Below, piece after piece: positions 1-8,288 of a stretch of 64,000 bases of DNA (positions within the stretch are counted from its first letter, which is position 1; every line of letters begins with the position of its first letter). The translations under genes and the position numbers were made by a program. This DNA is from Clostridia bacterium (GTDB lineage: Bacteria; Bacillota; Clostridia; Oscillospirales; Acutalibacteraceae): the NCBI GenBank assembly GCA_017471765.1, contig JAFURT010000033.1:1-64000 (forward strand), read 5' to 3'. The notes under the pieces were generated by a model, which had not been told where the DNA came from, ran no database searches, and saw only the letters and a program-made list of their open reading frames with translations.

Positions 1-2
1 AC

Positions 3-134
3 CTGTTGAAATGGACAGAGACTTTTCAAAATAAGAACCTAAAAGAAATAAAGACCATTTTAGAAAAATATGAGAACAAAGTTATTTGGCTATCAAGCAA
101 AAAAGATGTGAGAGAAATAATAAAAGCCATTTGA
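3..134 (+). CDS. C-terminal fragment of an unknown protein (cut by window edge)
   Basis: An open frame enters from the left edge and stops at TGA 132-134, leaving 43 residues. The segment is rich in Lys, Glu and Ile and ends in a predicted amphipathic helix. The DNA is very AT-rich compared with most of the window. I do not recognise the family, and too little is present to assign one. The next gene begins 32 bases later behind its own ribosome site, so the two could be cotranscribed. Confidence 0.45.
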   Translation: MLKWTETFQNKNLKEIKTILEKYENKVIWLSSKKDVREIIKAI

Positions 135-166
135 TAAATTCTTATTTGATGAACGGAGGTAGTTAA

Positions 167-619
167 ATGAAAAAGAAACAACTGCTTTTCCATGTAGCCT
201 ATTACATTCTTTCTTTGTTCATCTATATAGGCTTTATTTTCGCCTCGACAAAGTTCTTCCACACATCGAATCTGGGAGCGGCCATAGCCATCGCCTATGG
301 TTTGATGTTTTTGGCGACGCCGATACTTATTGCGGTGCTTATGCGATTTAGCCTGTTTAAATGGTATGTCGACCCGCTGGCTGCTGCGGAAGTGCCGCTA
401 ATTCTGTATATTGGTATGATAATCAATCAAATGAACCAATCGGGAATACATGTCTATGACGCTTTTTTAGAAACCAACAAAGTGCTTTGCGCAGATGAAA
501 AAACGGGCTGGTTTTTCCTCATAGGACTGTTTCTTTTCGGCCTTGTTGCCTCATTCTCTTTTGCAAGAAAAAAAGGGGAAAGCATTTCCTATCGGTTGAT
601 TTCGAAATTTATCACATAA
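167..619 (+). CDS. Small hypothetical membrane protein
   Basis: This 150-residue protein appears to have four hydrophobic segments (roughly residues 9-28, 36-61, 73-90 and 114-133), with a basic N-terminus (MKKKQ) and a Lys/Arg-rich tail, so it should be an integral membrane protein. A GGAGG ribosome site lies about 8 bases before ATG 167. No catalytic or family motif is visible. Base composition is AT-rich like the fragment before it, and the gene ends in a strong terminator. It could be an immunity-type or accessory membrane protein, but nothing proves that. Confidence 0.6.
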   Translation: MKKKQLLFHVAYYILSLFIYIGFIFASTKFFHTSNLGAAIAIAYGLMFLATPILIAVLMRFSLFKWYVDPLAAAEVPLILYIGMIINQMNQSGIHVYDAFLETNKVLCADEKTGWFFLIGLFLFGLVASFSFARKKGESISYRLISKFIT

Positions 620-651
620 AAACACACCGCCATCCAGGCGGTGTGTTTTTT
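619..651. terminator. Bidirectional intrinsic terminator
   Basis: A 13-bp stem (AAAACACACCGCC paired with GGCGGTGTGTTTT) has a 5-base loop and A/T runs on both sides. It separates the convergent membrane-protein gene (plus) and the peptidase gene (minus) and can serve both. Confidence 0.85.
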
Positions 652-1396
652 ACCTTGTTATCACCAACGACTGCCGCCCCATATCGGCATAGCGTTGCTC
701 AACCGTCCTTTTCGGATAGGCGACCTGAGTACCCTCAATGGGGTCGTTAAAATAATAGTTTTCTGTATCATACCCCACCAACAATAGGCAATGCTCGTTC
801 CCCGGCCAGGTGAAAAGGGTGTTGTCGGGGAGCCACCAGCTGTTTTTCCACGTTACCGGACGCATGGCCATCGTGGCCCATACCAAGACTGGTACCCCAT
901 AATCGATGTAGGCGCACAGCTCATCCAGAGAGGTGTGGGTGGTGTTCAGCACCCGGTCAGGGTGGCCGAAATAGGTCGCCAGCATAGTTTCTATGACCGG
1001 GGCGAAGCAACCGTAACTGGCCCTGCTCCGGGGATCTCCGGCGAAGCATAGGCGGGGATCTGGCCCATGAAGCTGTCCGTTTCTCCGATACCACGCATCA
1101 TTTTTCGGCAGACAGCTGTCAATGAGTTCGTCGGCTGTCACAACCTCACCTACATAGCGGAGGGCCATGACGGCGGTGATCACTTCGCATCCGGTGGGGT
1201 AGTCTGGATATTGACACAAGGGTGTCACATCCAGCAAAACCAAGTCGTTGGAGAGGACAGCGGATTGGGTGGAAGAGCTTGTCTCCGTGGCACTCGGTGT
1301 GTCCGGCTTTGCCGCTGTGCTACGCCCTGTAAGAGTTCCCAGAGAGAAGGCAGTCACTAACGCCAGAAGAAGGCACAACATGCACCGCCACTTCAC
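650..1396 (-). CDS. Secreted or membrane-anchored C39-like cysteine peptidase
   Basis: This 248-residue protein starts with a signal/anchor segment (residues 4-22) and a Ser/Thr-rich linker to about residue 50. The rest matches the peptidase C39-like (YvpB-type) fold: the catalytic Cys is probably C70 in YPTGCEVI, followed by H202 in NEHCLLLVGY and N217-D218 in YYFNDP, giving the Cys-His-Asn/Asp order. The enzyme should act outside the membrane. Its start overlaps the upstream gene by four bases (ATGA), so it is the third gene of the sigma/anti-sigma operon. Its substrate is unknown; cleavage of the operon's own membrane protein or of cell-wall peptides is only inference. Confidence 0.72.
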   Translation of the reverse strand: MKWRCMLCLLLALVTAFSLGTLTGRSTAAKPDTPSATETSSSTQSAVLSNDLVLLDVTPLCQYPDYPTGCEVITAVMALRYVGEVVTADELIDSCLPKNDAWYRRNGQLHGPDPRLCFAGDPRSRASYGCFAPVIETMLATYFGHPDRVLNTTHTSLDELCAYIDYGVPVLVWATMAMRPVTWKNSWWLPDNTLFTWPGNEHCLLLVGYDTENYYFNDPIEGTQVAYPKRTVEQRYADMGRQSLVITR

Positions 1397-2274
1397 TGCT
1401 TCTCTCCCACAACAAACGTATCTGCTGTCACTGTTTCATAGCGGATATCCGCCTCGCCGTCATCGTTAAAGGCCACTTCAATGCGGTGATGCTCGGCGGT
1501 ACCATCCGTGTATTCTACGTATAGTGTAAACACATCCCGAAAAGTGGATAGCGGCAGGTCGGGGTTTTCGTCAATGGTGTTGTATAGCTCGGCTGATGGA
1601 CGCCAGTTGATCTCCAGCCGCCCGGTGCCGGCTTCTTCCTCTTGCAGCAAAAGCTGGTAGTAATCTCCGGTAAGAGTCATTTCGCTATCGCTGTAAGGGG
1701 TATCTCCTTTATTGATAGAGGCGGAATTGTAATAAAACTCTATCCGTCCGTATCCTGAATAGCTTTTACCGCTAATGGCGGCTACCGAGCCAGGGTCATC
1801 GACCTCCAACTCAATTTCTCCTAACCGCACACAGCGGATAATGACATTTTCCCGGCGGATGACATGGCTGTGAAAGGTGGACGTGTCTGCGTGCGCCGTA
1901 CTCTCGCTTTCGGCATTCTTGCAGGTTGCGTCGTACAGACTGTCTGCCTCTGCCGGCGGCAGCTCCCGGATGTCCTGCACAGATAGTGTGTAGGCCTCTG
2001 GCAGGGTCACGCCCTCCTTCAGCAAGGCTTGCTGACCGTTTTTGGCCAGATACAGACGGCTCTGCATAATGTCAGCTACCGGAGCAGTGGGAGAGGTGTC
2101 CGGTTCTGTGTCCGGTGAGGGCGGTGCCCCTTGCCACAGGCAGAGGGTGAGCAGGACAGCTACACATAGGCCGGAGCCGGTCAGCGTTGCCCATTTTCTG
2201 CGCCGTTTTTGTCGGGTAAAATATTCCTCCCGCCGCCGGAAGACGGCGGCTGTCATTTCTTCATAGGTCTTCAC
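1393..2274 (-). CDS. Putative membrane-bound anti-sigma factor
   Basis: This 293-residue protein has a short basic cytoplasmic N-terminus (about 28 residues, with RRREEYFTRQKRRRK), one membrane helix (about residues 29-47) and a ~240-residue extracytoplasmic domain. The layout and its position directly after an ECF sigma gene, with a 14-base overlap, are typical of clostridial anti-sigma factors of the DUF4179/RsgI-like kind. The zinc anti-sigma motif HxxxCxxC is absent, so the class is not established. The outer domain resembles no enzyme I recognise and may be the sensor. It could also be a substrate of the C39 peptidase encoded next. Confidence 0.55.
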   Translation of the reverse strand: MKTYEEMTAAVFRRREEYFTRQKRRRKWATLTGSGLCVAVLLTLCLWQGAPPSPDTEPDTSPTAPVADIMQSRLYLAKNGQQALLKEGVTLPEAYTLSVQDIRELPPAEADSLYDATCKNAESESTAHADTSTFHSHVIRRENVIIRCVRLGEIELEVDDPGSVAAISGKSYSGYGRIEFYYNSASINKGDTPYSDSEMTLTGDYYQLLLQEEEAGTGRLEINWRPSAELYNTIDENPDLPLSTFRDVFTLYVEYTDGTAEHHRIEVAFNDDGEADIRYETVTADTFVVGEKQ

Positions 2275-2818
2275 TTGAGATTCCCTCCTGTTCTAATCGG
2301 ATTTTCAGGGCTTGCCTTGCACGGTAGATAAGGGTGTCGATGCTGTGAACGGACTTGCCCATAACGGTAGCCGCCTTTTTATGACTGCAATCCTCAAAGT
2401 AGACCAGCCATAGCACTTGACGGTAGGCAGGCGGCAGGGTGTACATCACCCGGCGTAGTGTGGCGATGCGCTCCTGCTGTTCATAGGAATAGGTGGGGTC
2501 ATCATCCGATGCCAGCAGGTCGCCATAATCGTGGATGGACAGAGGGGGCTTTTGTCGCTGGCGACGTAGGTGGTCCAGAGCCGTCCGGCGGCCGATGGCA
2601 AACAGCCAGGTCTTAAAGCTGGCGTCTCCACGGAACTTCGGCTTTTTAGTTACCAACTTAACAAAGGTATCCTCTGTCAGGTCCTCTGCAGTGTGTATAT
2701 TCCCTACAAGGGTATTCAAATACAGGAGCAGACTTTTTTGGTACAGCCGGATGATTTCTGCCATCGCCCCATCATCGCCGGCCAAAAACAAACGGTATTG
2801 CTCGCCGCCCGGATCCAT
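2261..2818 (-). CDS. ECF-type RNA polymerase sigma factor
   Basis: This sigma-70 family protein of the extracytoplasmic-function group has region 2 (about residues 15-85, including AEDLTEDTFVKLV and FKTWLFAIGRRTALDHLR) and region 4 (about residues 120-175, including LPPAYRQVLWLVYFEDCSHKKAA) but no region 3. ATG 2818 is preferred because it follows a GAGGGGG ribosome site. The upstream GTG at 2851 lies at or before the likely transcription start of a promoter whose -10 reads CGTCTAA. Genes for a membrane protein and a C39 peptidase follow with overlaps, forming one operon. It probably transcribes its own operon, a common ECF arrangement. Confidence 0.85.
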   Translation of the reverse strand: MDPGGEQYRLFLAGDDGAMAEIIRLYQKSLLLYLNTLVGNIHTAEDLTEDTFVKLVTKKPKFRGDASFKTWLFAIGRRTALDHLRRQRQKPPLSIHDYGDLLASDDDPTYSYEQQERIATLRRVMYTLPPAYRQVLWLVYFEDCSHKKAATVMGKSVHSIDTLIYRARQALKIRLEQEGISSEDL

Positions 2819-2854
2819 GCCGTTCACCCCCTCACGAAAGACGTCTTTCACCTG

Positions 2855-2881
2855 TTAGACGCAGGATAGATGAAAACCTCA
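2855..2881 (-). promoter_or_regulatory. Candidate ECF-autoregulated promoter
   Basis: On the minus strand a TGAGGTTTT element is followed 11-15 bases later by CGTCTAA, which resembles ECF promoters (GAAC/GCAAC-like -35, CGTC -10). It lies just ahead of the sigma gene and no normal sigma-A pair is visible there. The -35 match is imperfect. Confidence 0.4.
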
Positions 2882-2892
2882 CAGTTTTTTGC

Positions 2893-2924
2893 AAAAAAAT
2901 GGGGCAGACGGTTGTCTGCCCCAT
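2893..2924 (-). terminator. Intrinsic terminator after the ABC transporter gene
   Basis: An 11-bp stem (ATGGGGCAGAC with GTCTGCCCCAT) with a 4-base loop is followed on the minus strand by seven T. It separates the ABC gene from the downstream sigma-factor operon. Confidence 0.8.
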
Positions 2925-2935
2925 ATATGGTATCG

Positions 2936-5686
2936 TTACCGTCCACGGATGGCATCAATGGGCCGCTTGGCGGCGATGCGCCGGACGGGGAAGAAGCTGG
3001 CTACGGCGGCGACCAGCAGACTGACCGCCAGCAGCAGGAAAATCTGCCGGGGGCCGAAATGCAGTACCGTCAGCAGGATGCCTGCCTCGTGGCGGATAAC
3101 GTGGTTGATGACAGCAGTGACCACTCCCACACCAAGAGAGGAGAGTAGGAAATTGATCATCGCAATGATAAAGCTCTCGGAGAAAAAGATGCGGAACACG
3201 TCATTGCTACGGGAGCCGATGGCACGCAGAATACCAATCTCCTGCCGCTTGTAGCTGATGCTGACAGTGATGAAATTAGCCAGCATCAAGGCGGCGAACA
3301 GGGCGAAGCCAACACCGATCCACAGGAACACCTTTGATAGAATGACCAGCGCCTCATGGATCATATCCAGCTCGTAGGTGACGGCGTTGCGCAGTTGGTA
3401 GCGGACAGCCTCTTCCCGGTAGGAGAAGGACACCAACTGTTTGACAGCTTCCCGGTCTGTGGGCATGGGGCCCACGGCGAAGCTGTAATAGCCCTCGTCT
3501 GCCGGAACGATCGCCTCTTTCAGTGTGGGGGAGGTGATGAGGGTGGTGGTCAGTCCTTTCTCCAGGCTGGCACTATCCAGGTAGCCCACCACGGTGTAAC
3601 CGCTGTACAGCTCGGCGTTATCCTGCTGGCTGATGTCTGTCCAGCGGCGTTCACTTTCCTCCCTCAAGGGGCCAATAGTGGTAAAGGTTTGTTGCAGGAG
3701 GGCCGTGAGTTCCTCTTGCGTGGGGGATTCCGGCAGACCTTCTCCCACAACCGAAAGGGCCGCTTCTGTCATGTCCAGCGAGATGACCAGTTCCTTTTCT
3801 CCCAGGGTGGTGCGCTGCTTACCATCCAGCCAGATGACCTGTGTGTCCCGGATGTCGGCCAGCGTACCAATATAATAGGGGTCAAGGATGATATTCCATT
3901 GCTCATCGTCAAACCGGAGGAAGGTGGCATTTAAAGATTGTACCGGGAAGGCGGCCTCCACCTGCCGCTTGACATACCCCTCGCCGGTAAAGGCAACAGC
4001 ATGCAGGCTGTTGCGCTGGGCGTAGTCCAGTTCCTTCTGCAGGGCGTAGCGGATGATCTCTTCGGCGGCGGTCATGTTTTCCACATCCTCGGTCAGGGGG
4101 GTATACCTGGCCAGGTCAAATCGGGTGTCGATGATGCCGGTAATGGTGAAGGGGACGTTGTTAAGGTACAGCACCTTGCCTACCAATTGCTCCCGGCGGT
4201 CGATGGCCACGGGGGTGCCCTCTGAAAGACCGTCCGTCTGCATGAAATCGCAGTCGACAAACATGTCGGCAATATAGGCACTGATGGCGATTTCGTCCTT
4301 GTCCCCATGGGGGAGGGTTCCGGCTACCAGCTTGTAGTCCAGCTCGAGGAGTTCAGCCGCCGTGATGTCGGAAAAACCGCTGAAGTCGGTCGTGTATAGA
4401 GCGCGGGTGTCGCTGTCCTCGAACTTAGGGGAGAGCTGGTGGTAGAAATCCATCGTCCAGCCCTTGGGCACATAGACGCCCTTCATAGCAATGCCGGTCT
4501 CCTGCCGGATGAGGTTGACCTCTCCATCGCTGATGTAGTAGCCGCCCGTGTAATAGGGGTTGTCGTCGTAGTCGTATTCCCGTCGTTGCTCCGCAACCGA
4601 GGCATAGTCTACACCGCTGTCGATGAGGGAGTCGGTGCAGGCCTGGATATGGTTGTAGGCGCCGAAGGTGTCTGCCAGGCCGAACAGGCCGAAGGCGATG
4701 CAGGAGAGCAGGATGGTGACCACCAGCCGGAAGCGTTTGTGCTTCAGACTGCTGGCGCCGATCTTGAAGGCACTGCGCAGCGGTAACTTGGAACGCAGGA
4801 GCTGCAGACCGCCCGCCGGTTGAGAAATTTGGCTGTTATCCGTAGGGATAGCCTTCTTGTCTGTCCGTCGCCGGACGGTAATCGTGCCGTCTGCTTCCAA
4901 CCCGTCCAGATAGGCGTTGATGGCCAGCCGATCCTCTTCGGTCAGGTGATAACCGGCGGTGACGGTGATGGTGCTTCCCTCATAGGTGACGGGTTGTGCG
5001 GCGGTATCCGTCGCCACGTAGGTCTGGTCGGCAATCACCTTGCCGTCCGCCAACTCGATGATGCGGTCGGCGTACTGCTCGGCAAACTCCCGGTCATGGG
5101 ACACCACCAACACCAGCCGATCGGCAGACAGCTTCTTTAGCGTATCGAAGATTTGCCGTCCTGTGCCGGAATCCAAGGCACCGGTGGGCTCGTCTGCCAT
5201 GATGATTTTAGGTTGTTTTACCAGAGCCCGGGCGATGGCTACACGCTGTTTTTGGCCGCCGGACAGTTCGTTGGGACGGCGACCGCCATAGCCGGCCAGG
5301 TCAACCTCCTGCAGGATGGCGTTTATTTGTTCATCGGTGGCCTTTTTGCCCTGTAGCTCGATGGCCAGGGCGATGTTGGCGCCCACAGTAAACTCTTCCA
5401 GCACGTTGTATTCCTGAAAAATAAAGCCCACATAGGCGTTACGGTAGGAGTCGAAATGCTGCTGCCGGAACTGCTTGGAGGACTCGTTGCGGATGAGAAT
5501 GTCTCCACTGTCATAGGTGTCCAGGCCACCCAGCAGGTTGAGCAGGGTGGATTTACCGCTGCCGGACTTGCCCAGCAGGAACACCATGCCCTGTTCCGGC
5601 AGGCGTAGAGAGATATGGTCAATGGCGGTCACCGGCACTCCTTTTTTGGGACGGTAGACCTTGACGAGATCGCGGATTTCCAGCAT
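2936..5686 (-). CDS. ABC transporter ATPase fused to FtsX/MacB-type permease
   Basis: This 916-residue protein carries both halves of a MacB-like exporter. The ATPase spans residues 1-225, with Walker A GKSGSGKST (39-47), LSGGQ (141-145) and Walker B IIMADE (161-166) of the LolD/MacB class. A cytoplasmic linker (about 225-310) leads to the first membrane helix (about 320-340), a ~430-residue extracytoplasmic domain, and three C-terminal helices with the FtsX motif region (ISYKRQEIGILRAIGSRSNDVFRIF). Such proteins usually act by mechanotransmission, exporting lipoproteins or peptides or answering cell-wall antibiotics, rather than by classic transport. ATG 5686 has a GAGGAG site. It ends upstream of the ECF operon and has its own terminator. 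Confidence 0.85.
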   Translation of the reverse strand: MLEIRDLVKVYRPKKGVPVTAIDHISLRLPEQGMVFLLGKSGSGKSTLLNLLGGLDTYDSGDILIRNESSKQFRQQHFDSYRNAYVGFIFQEYNVLEEFTVGANIALAIELQGKKATDEQINAILQEVDLAGYGGRRPNELSGGQKQRVAIARALVKQPKIIMADEPTGALDSGTGRQIFDTLKKLSADRLVLVVSHDREFAEQYADRIIELADGKVIADQTYVATDTAAQPVTYEGSTITVTAGYHLTEEDRLAINAYLDGLEADGTITVRRRTDKKAIPTDNSQISQPAGGLQLLRSKLPLRSAFKIGASSLKHKRFRLVVTILLSCIAFGLFGLADTFGAYNHIQACTDSLIDSGVDYASVAEQRREYDYDDNPYYTGGYYISDGEVNLIRQETGIAMKGVYVPKGWTMDFYHQLSPKFEDSDTRALYTTDFSGFSDITAAELLELDYKLVAGTLPHGDKDEIAISAYIADMFVDCDFMQTDGLSEGTPVAIDRREQLVGKVLYLNNVPFTITGIIDTRFDLARYTPLTEDVENMTAAEEIIRYALQKELDYAQRNSLHAVAFTGEGYVKRQVEAAFPVQSLNATFLRFDDEQWNIILDPYYIGTLADIRDTQVIWLDGKQRTTLGEKELVISLDMTEAALSVVGEGLPESPTQEELTALLQQTFTTIGPLREESERRWTDISQQDNAELYSGYTVVGYLDSASLEKGLTTTLITSPTLKEAIVPADEGYYSFAVGPMPTDREAVKQLVSFSYREEAVRYQLRNAVTYELDMIHEALVILSKVFLWIGVGFALFAALMLANFITVSISYKRQEIGILRAIGSRSNDVFRIFFSESFIIAMINFLLSSLGVGVVTAVINHVIRHEAGILLTVLHFGPRQIFLLLAVSLLVAAVASFFPVRRIAAKRPIDAIRGR

Positions 5687-5763
5687 TTTGACTCCTCCTC
5701 AGGTTGGATTGCAGGTATATTTCCTCCCCAATCGCCCATACTGAAACGGCGGGAGGGGATTGG

Positions 5764-6177
5764 ATGACGAAAGACAGGCGACAAGGCATTGGCCTTCACA
5801 CCGGATTGGTCGCTTTGGGCGGTGCCGGGTATACCTTGCTGGAGCTTGCCTGGCGTGGACGCACCCACTGGAGCATGTTCCTGGTAGGCGGCGTGTGCTT
5901 CGAACTCATTGGCCAGATTCATGGGCGGCTGACCCATCGCCCCTTGGCTTTGCGCTGTGGTCTGTGTGCCGCCGCTATTTCAGCGGTAGAGCTGGTCAGC
6001 GGCTGTGTGCTGAATCTGCGGCTCCGGCTGGGGGTGTGGGATTACAGCAAAATGCGGTTTCACATTCTGGGGCAGGTCTGCCTGGCCTATTCCTTGCTGT
6101 GGCTGTTGCTCAGTGGGGCGGTGTGGCCGCTATACAGGGCGTGTTATCGCCTGTTGAGGAGAAAACGGAGCCTGTAA
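5764..6177 (+). CDS. Putative ABC-transporter type IV (CmpB/PF06541-like) membrane protein
   Basis: A 137-residue integral membrane protein with about four hydrophobic stretches. It carries features I associate with the CmpB-like family: FLVGGVCFELIGQ near the N-terminus and VWDYSKMRFHILGQVCLAYSLLW near the C-terminus (compare W-YS...GQICP-SLLW). ATG 5764 is chosen because it follows GGGAGGGG; an upstream ATG at 5704 lacks a ribosome site. The real biochemical role of this family is unknown despite its name. The gene ends four bases from the convergent endonuclease III gene, with no clear terminator between them. Confidence 0.55.
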   Translation: MTKDRRQGIGLHTGLVALGGAGYTLLELAWRGRTHWSMFLVGGVCFELIGQIHGRLTHRPLALRCGLCAAAISAVELVSGCVLNLRLRLGVWDYSKMRFHILGQVCLAYSLLWLLLSGAVWPLYRACYRLLRRKRSL

Positions 6178-6181
6178 AGCT

Positions 6182-6808
6182 TTATGCCTTTCCAGGGCAC
6201 CAGGCGGCCATGGGGCAGTTTTCGCACCGGGGGCTACGGGCACTGCACACATCCCGGCCAAACAGCACCAGCCGGTGGCAGAAATCGTTACTCTCCTCCG
6301 GGGGAAGCAGGTTTTTTAACTGCATTTCTACCTTGTAGGGGTCCTTGCTGTCGGTGAGACCCAGCCGTCCGGTGATGCGGATGCAGTGGGTATCGGCTAC
6401 CACAGCCGGCTTGCCGTAGACATCGCCGCAGATGAGATTGGCGGTCTTTCGCCCCACGCCGGGGAGCTTGGTTAGCTCCTCTACCGTATCGGGGATGCCC
6501 CCACCGTATACCTCCCGGAGCATCCGGCACATGGCCACGATGTCCCGGGCTTTTGTTTTGTACAGACCGCAGGAACGGATGTAGTCGCCTACCGCCTCCG
6601 GGTCGGCATCCGCCAGGCTGTCCAGGGTGGGGAAGTGGGCGAACAGGGCCGGGGTCACCAGGTTGACCCGGGCATCGGTGCATTGAGCGGACAGCCGGGT
6701 GGCGATGAGCAGTTGCAGGGGATTGTCGGCGGTCAGCGAGCAAACGGCCTCCGGGTACAGCTGTTTCAGCGCTTCGACGGCGGCCAGCGCACGTTGTTTT
6801 TTCGTCAT
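6182..6808 (-). CDS. nth: Endonuclease III, DNA glycosylase/AP lyase
   Basis: The protein excises oxidised pyrimidines and nicks abasic sites in base-excision repair. It is 208 residues, the normal length. The helix-hairpin-helix LPGVGRKTAN holds the catalytic Lys, VVADTHCIR holds the catalytic Asp, and the C-terminal iron-sulphur motif C-x6-C-x2-C-x5-C (CSARSPRCENCPMAAWC) is complete. A minus-strand promoter TTGACA with an 18-base gap to TATCCT lies upstream and overlaps a 7-bp inverted repeat (GCCTGTC/GACAGGC, 6864-6891). Neighbouring rarA and alkD-like genes make this a small DNA-maintenance cluster. Confidence 0.95.
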   Translation of the reverse strand: MTKKQRALAAVEALKQLYPEAVCSLTADNPLQLLIATRLSAQCTDARVNLVTPALFAHFPTLDSLADADPEAVGDYIRSCGLYKTKARDIVAMCRMLREVYGGGIPDTVEELTKLPGVGRKTANLICGDVYGKPAVVADTHCIRITGRLGLTDSKDPYKVEMQLKNLLPPEESNDFCHRLVLFGRDVCSARSPRCENCPMAAWCPGKA

Positions 6809-6964
6809 GACAGGGCATCCTTTCGTCTTGATTTCTACCGAAAGGATACCATAACCTACCGCCGCCTGTCAATGGTAGTATACCGACAGGCAGATTAATA
6901 TACAAGCAGGAAACCGGTTAAGAATTCATTAACTTTCTGTCCGATTTTGTTTAACCTGAAAACC

Positions 6965-6993
6965 TTGACATCGCCGGCAAAAACCTGTATGAT
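6965..6993 (+). promoter_or_regulatory. Sigma-A promoter for rarA
   Basis: TTGACA (6965-6970) and TATGAT (6988-6993) are separated by 17 bases, a near-perfect consensus, 33 bases before the rarA start. Confidence 0.8.
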
Positions 6994-7025
6994 GAAAGGC
7001 AAGATAAAACCGGGAGGGACAGCAC

Positions 7026-8288
7026 ATGACAGCACCGCTGGCAGACCGTATCCGTCCGTCCGCACTGGACGAGGTGGTGGGACAACAGCATATCTTGGGA
7101 GAGGGGAAAGCTTTGCGTCGCATTATGGAAAGCGGTCGTATTCCCAATCTGATTTTTTACGGTCCCTCCGGTGTAGGCAAGACTACCGTGGCCCGGATTT
7201 TGGCAGAGCGCACGGATATGCGCCTACATAAGCTCAACGGCACCACCGCATCCACAGCCGATATCAAGGCGGTGGTGGAGGAGCTGGACACCTTCGCCGG
7301 GATGAATGGCATCTTGCTGTATCTGGACGAGATACAGTATTTCAATAAACGCCAACAGCAAACGCTGTTGGAATTTATCGAAAACGGCCGCATTACCCTC
7401 ATCGCTTCCACGACGGAGAACCCCTATTTCTACGTATATAATGCGATTCTCAGTCGCTCCACGGTGTTTGAGTTTAAGCCTGTGGAGGCAGAGGAGATTA
7501 TTCCGGCCGTCCAGCGGGGGTTTGCCTTTATGCAGCAGGAGCGCGGATGCCCCATCACGGTGGAAGAGGGGGTGTGTGCCCATATTGCCGCCTCCTGCGG
7601 TGGAGATGTGCGGAAGGCACTCAACGCCGTAGAGCTGTGTGTGCTGGCCGGCGAGCCGGACGAGAACGGTGTGACGGTGACGCTGGATACATCCAAACAG
7701 CTGGCCCAGCGCAGTGCCATGCGGTATGACCGGGAAGGGGACGACCACTACGATATCATCTCGGCTTATCAAAAGTCCATGCGTGGGTCAGATGCCAATG
7801 CAGCCATTCATTACCTGGCCCGGCTGTTGGAGGCCGGCGACCTGCCCTCCGCCTGCCGGCGGCTGATGGTGTGCGCTTGTGAAGACGTGGGGCTGGCGTA
7901 TCCGCAGATCATCCCCATCGTCAAGGCGGCGGTGGACATCGCCCTGCAGGTGGGCCTGCCGGAAGCGCGTATCCCTCTGGCAGACGCGGTGGTGCTGGTG
8001 TGTCAGGCTCCCAAATCCAATGCGGTATACAATGCCATCAACACAGCAATGGCGGATATTCAGGCCGGTAAAAGCGGCCCGGTGCCTCGCCGGTTGCAGA
8101 ACAAACATTACGATGGTGACGAGGTAGAGAAAAAAGGCCAGTTTTACGAATATCCCCATGAGTATCCCGGCCACTGGGTGCGTCAGCAGTATCTGCCGGA
8201 CGCCCTCAAGGATACGGTGTATTATGTCCCCGGGGATAATAAGACGGAACAGTCCTTTGCCGCCTATTGGAAGGAGATCAAGAAGTGA
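7026..8288 (+). CDS. rarA: Replication-associated recombination protein A (MgsA/RarA AAA+ ATPase)
   Basis: RarA is a clamp-loader-like ATPase that acts at stalled replication forks. The 420-residue protein has Walker A GPSGVGKTT (about residues 48-56), Walker B LLYLDEIQYF, the sensor region TTENPYF, and the C-terminal tetramerisation domain ending in WxxxLPxxLxxxxYYxPGDNK-type sequence (VRQQYLPDALKDTVYYVPGDNK region). ATG 7026 follows GGGAGG. The gene end overlaps the next gene by four bases, so the two are translationally coupled. Confidence 0.93.
   Translation: MTAPLADRIRPSALDEVVGQQHILGEGKALRRIMESGRIPNLIFYGPSGVGKTTVARILAERTDMRLHKLNGTTASTADIKAVVEELDTFAGMNGILLYLDEIQYFNKRQQQTLLEFIENGRITLIASTTENPYFYVYNAILSRSTVFEFKPVEAEEIIPAVQRGFAFMQQERGCPITVEEGVCAHIAASCGGDVRKALNAVELCVLAGEPDENGVTVTLDTSKQLAQRSAMRYDREGDDHYDIISAYQKSMRGSDANAAIHYLARLLEAGDLPSACRRLMVCACEDVGLAYPQIIPIVKAAVDIALQVGLPEARIPLADAVVLVCQAPKSNAVYNAINTAMADIQAGKSGPVPRRLQNKHYDGDEVEKKGQFYEYPHEYPGHWVRQQYLPDALKDTVYYVPGDNKTEQSFAAYWKEIKK

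Noticed and set aside
5629..5937. 102-codon minus-strand frame between the ABC and CmpB-like genes
   Set aside because: It overlaps both real genes and has no family pattern or ribosome site.
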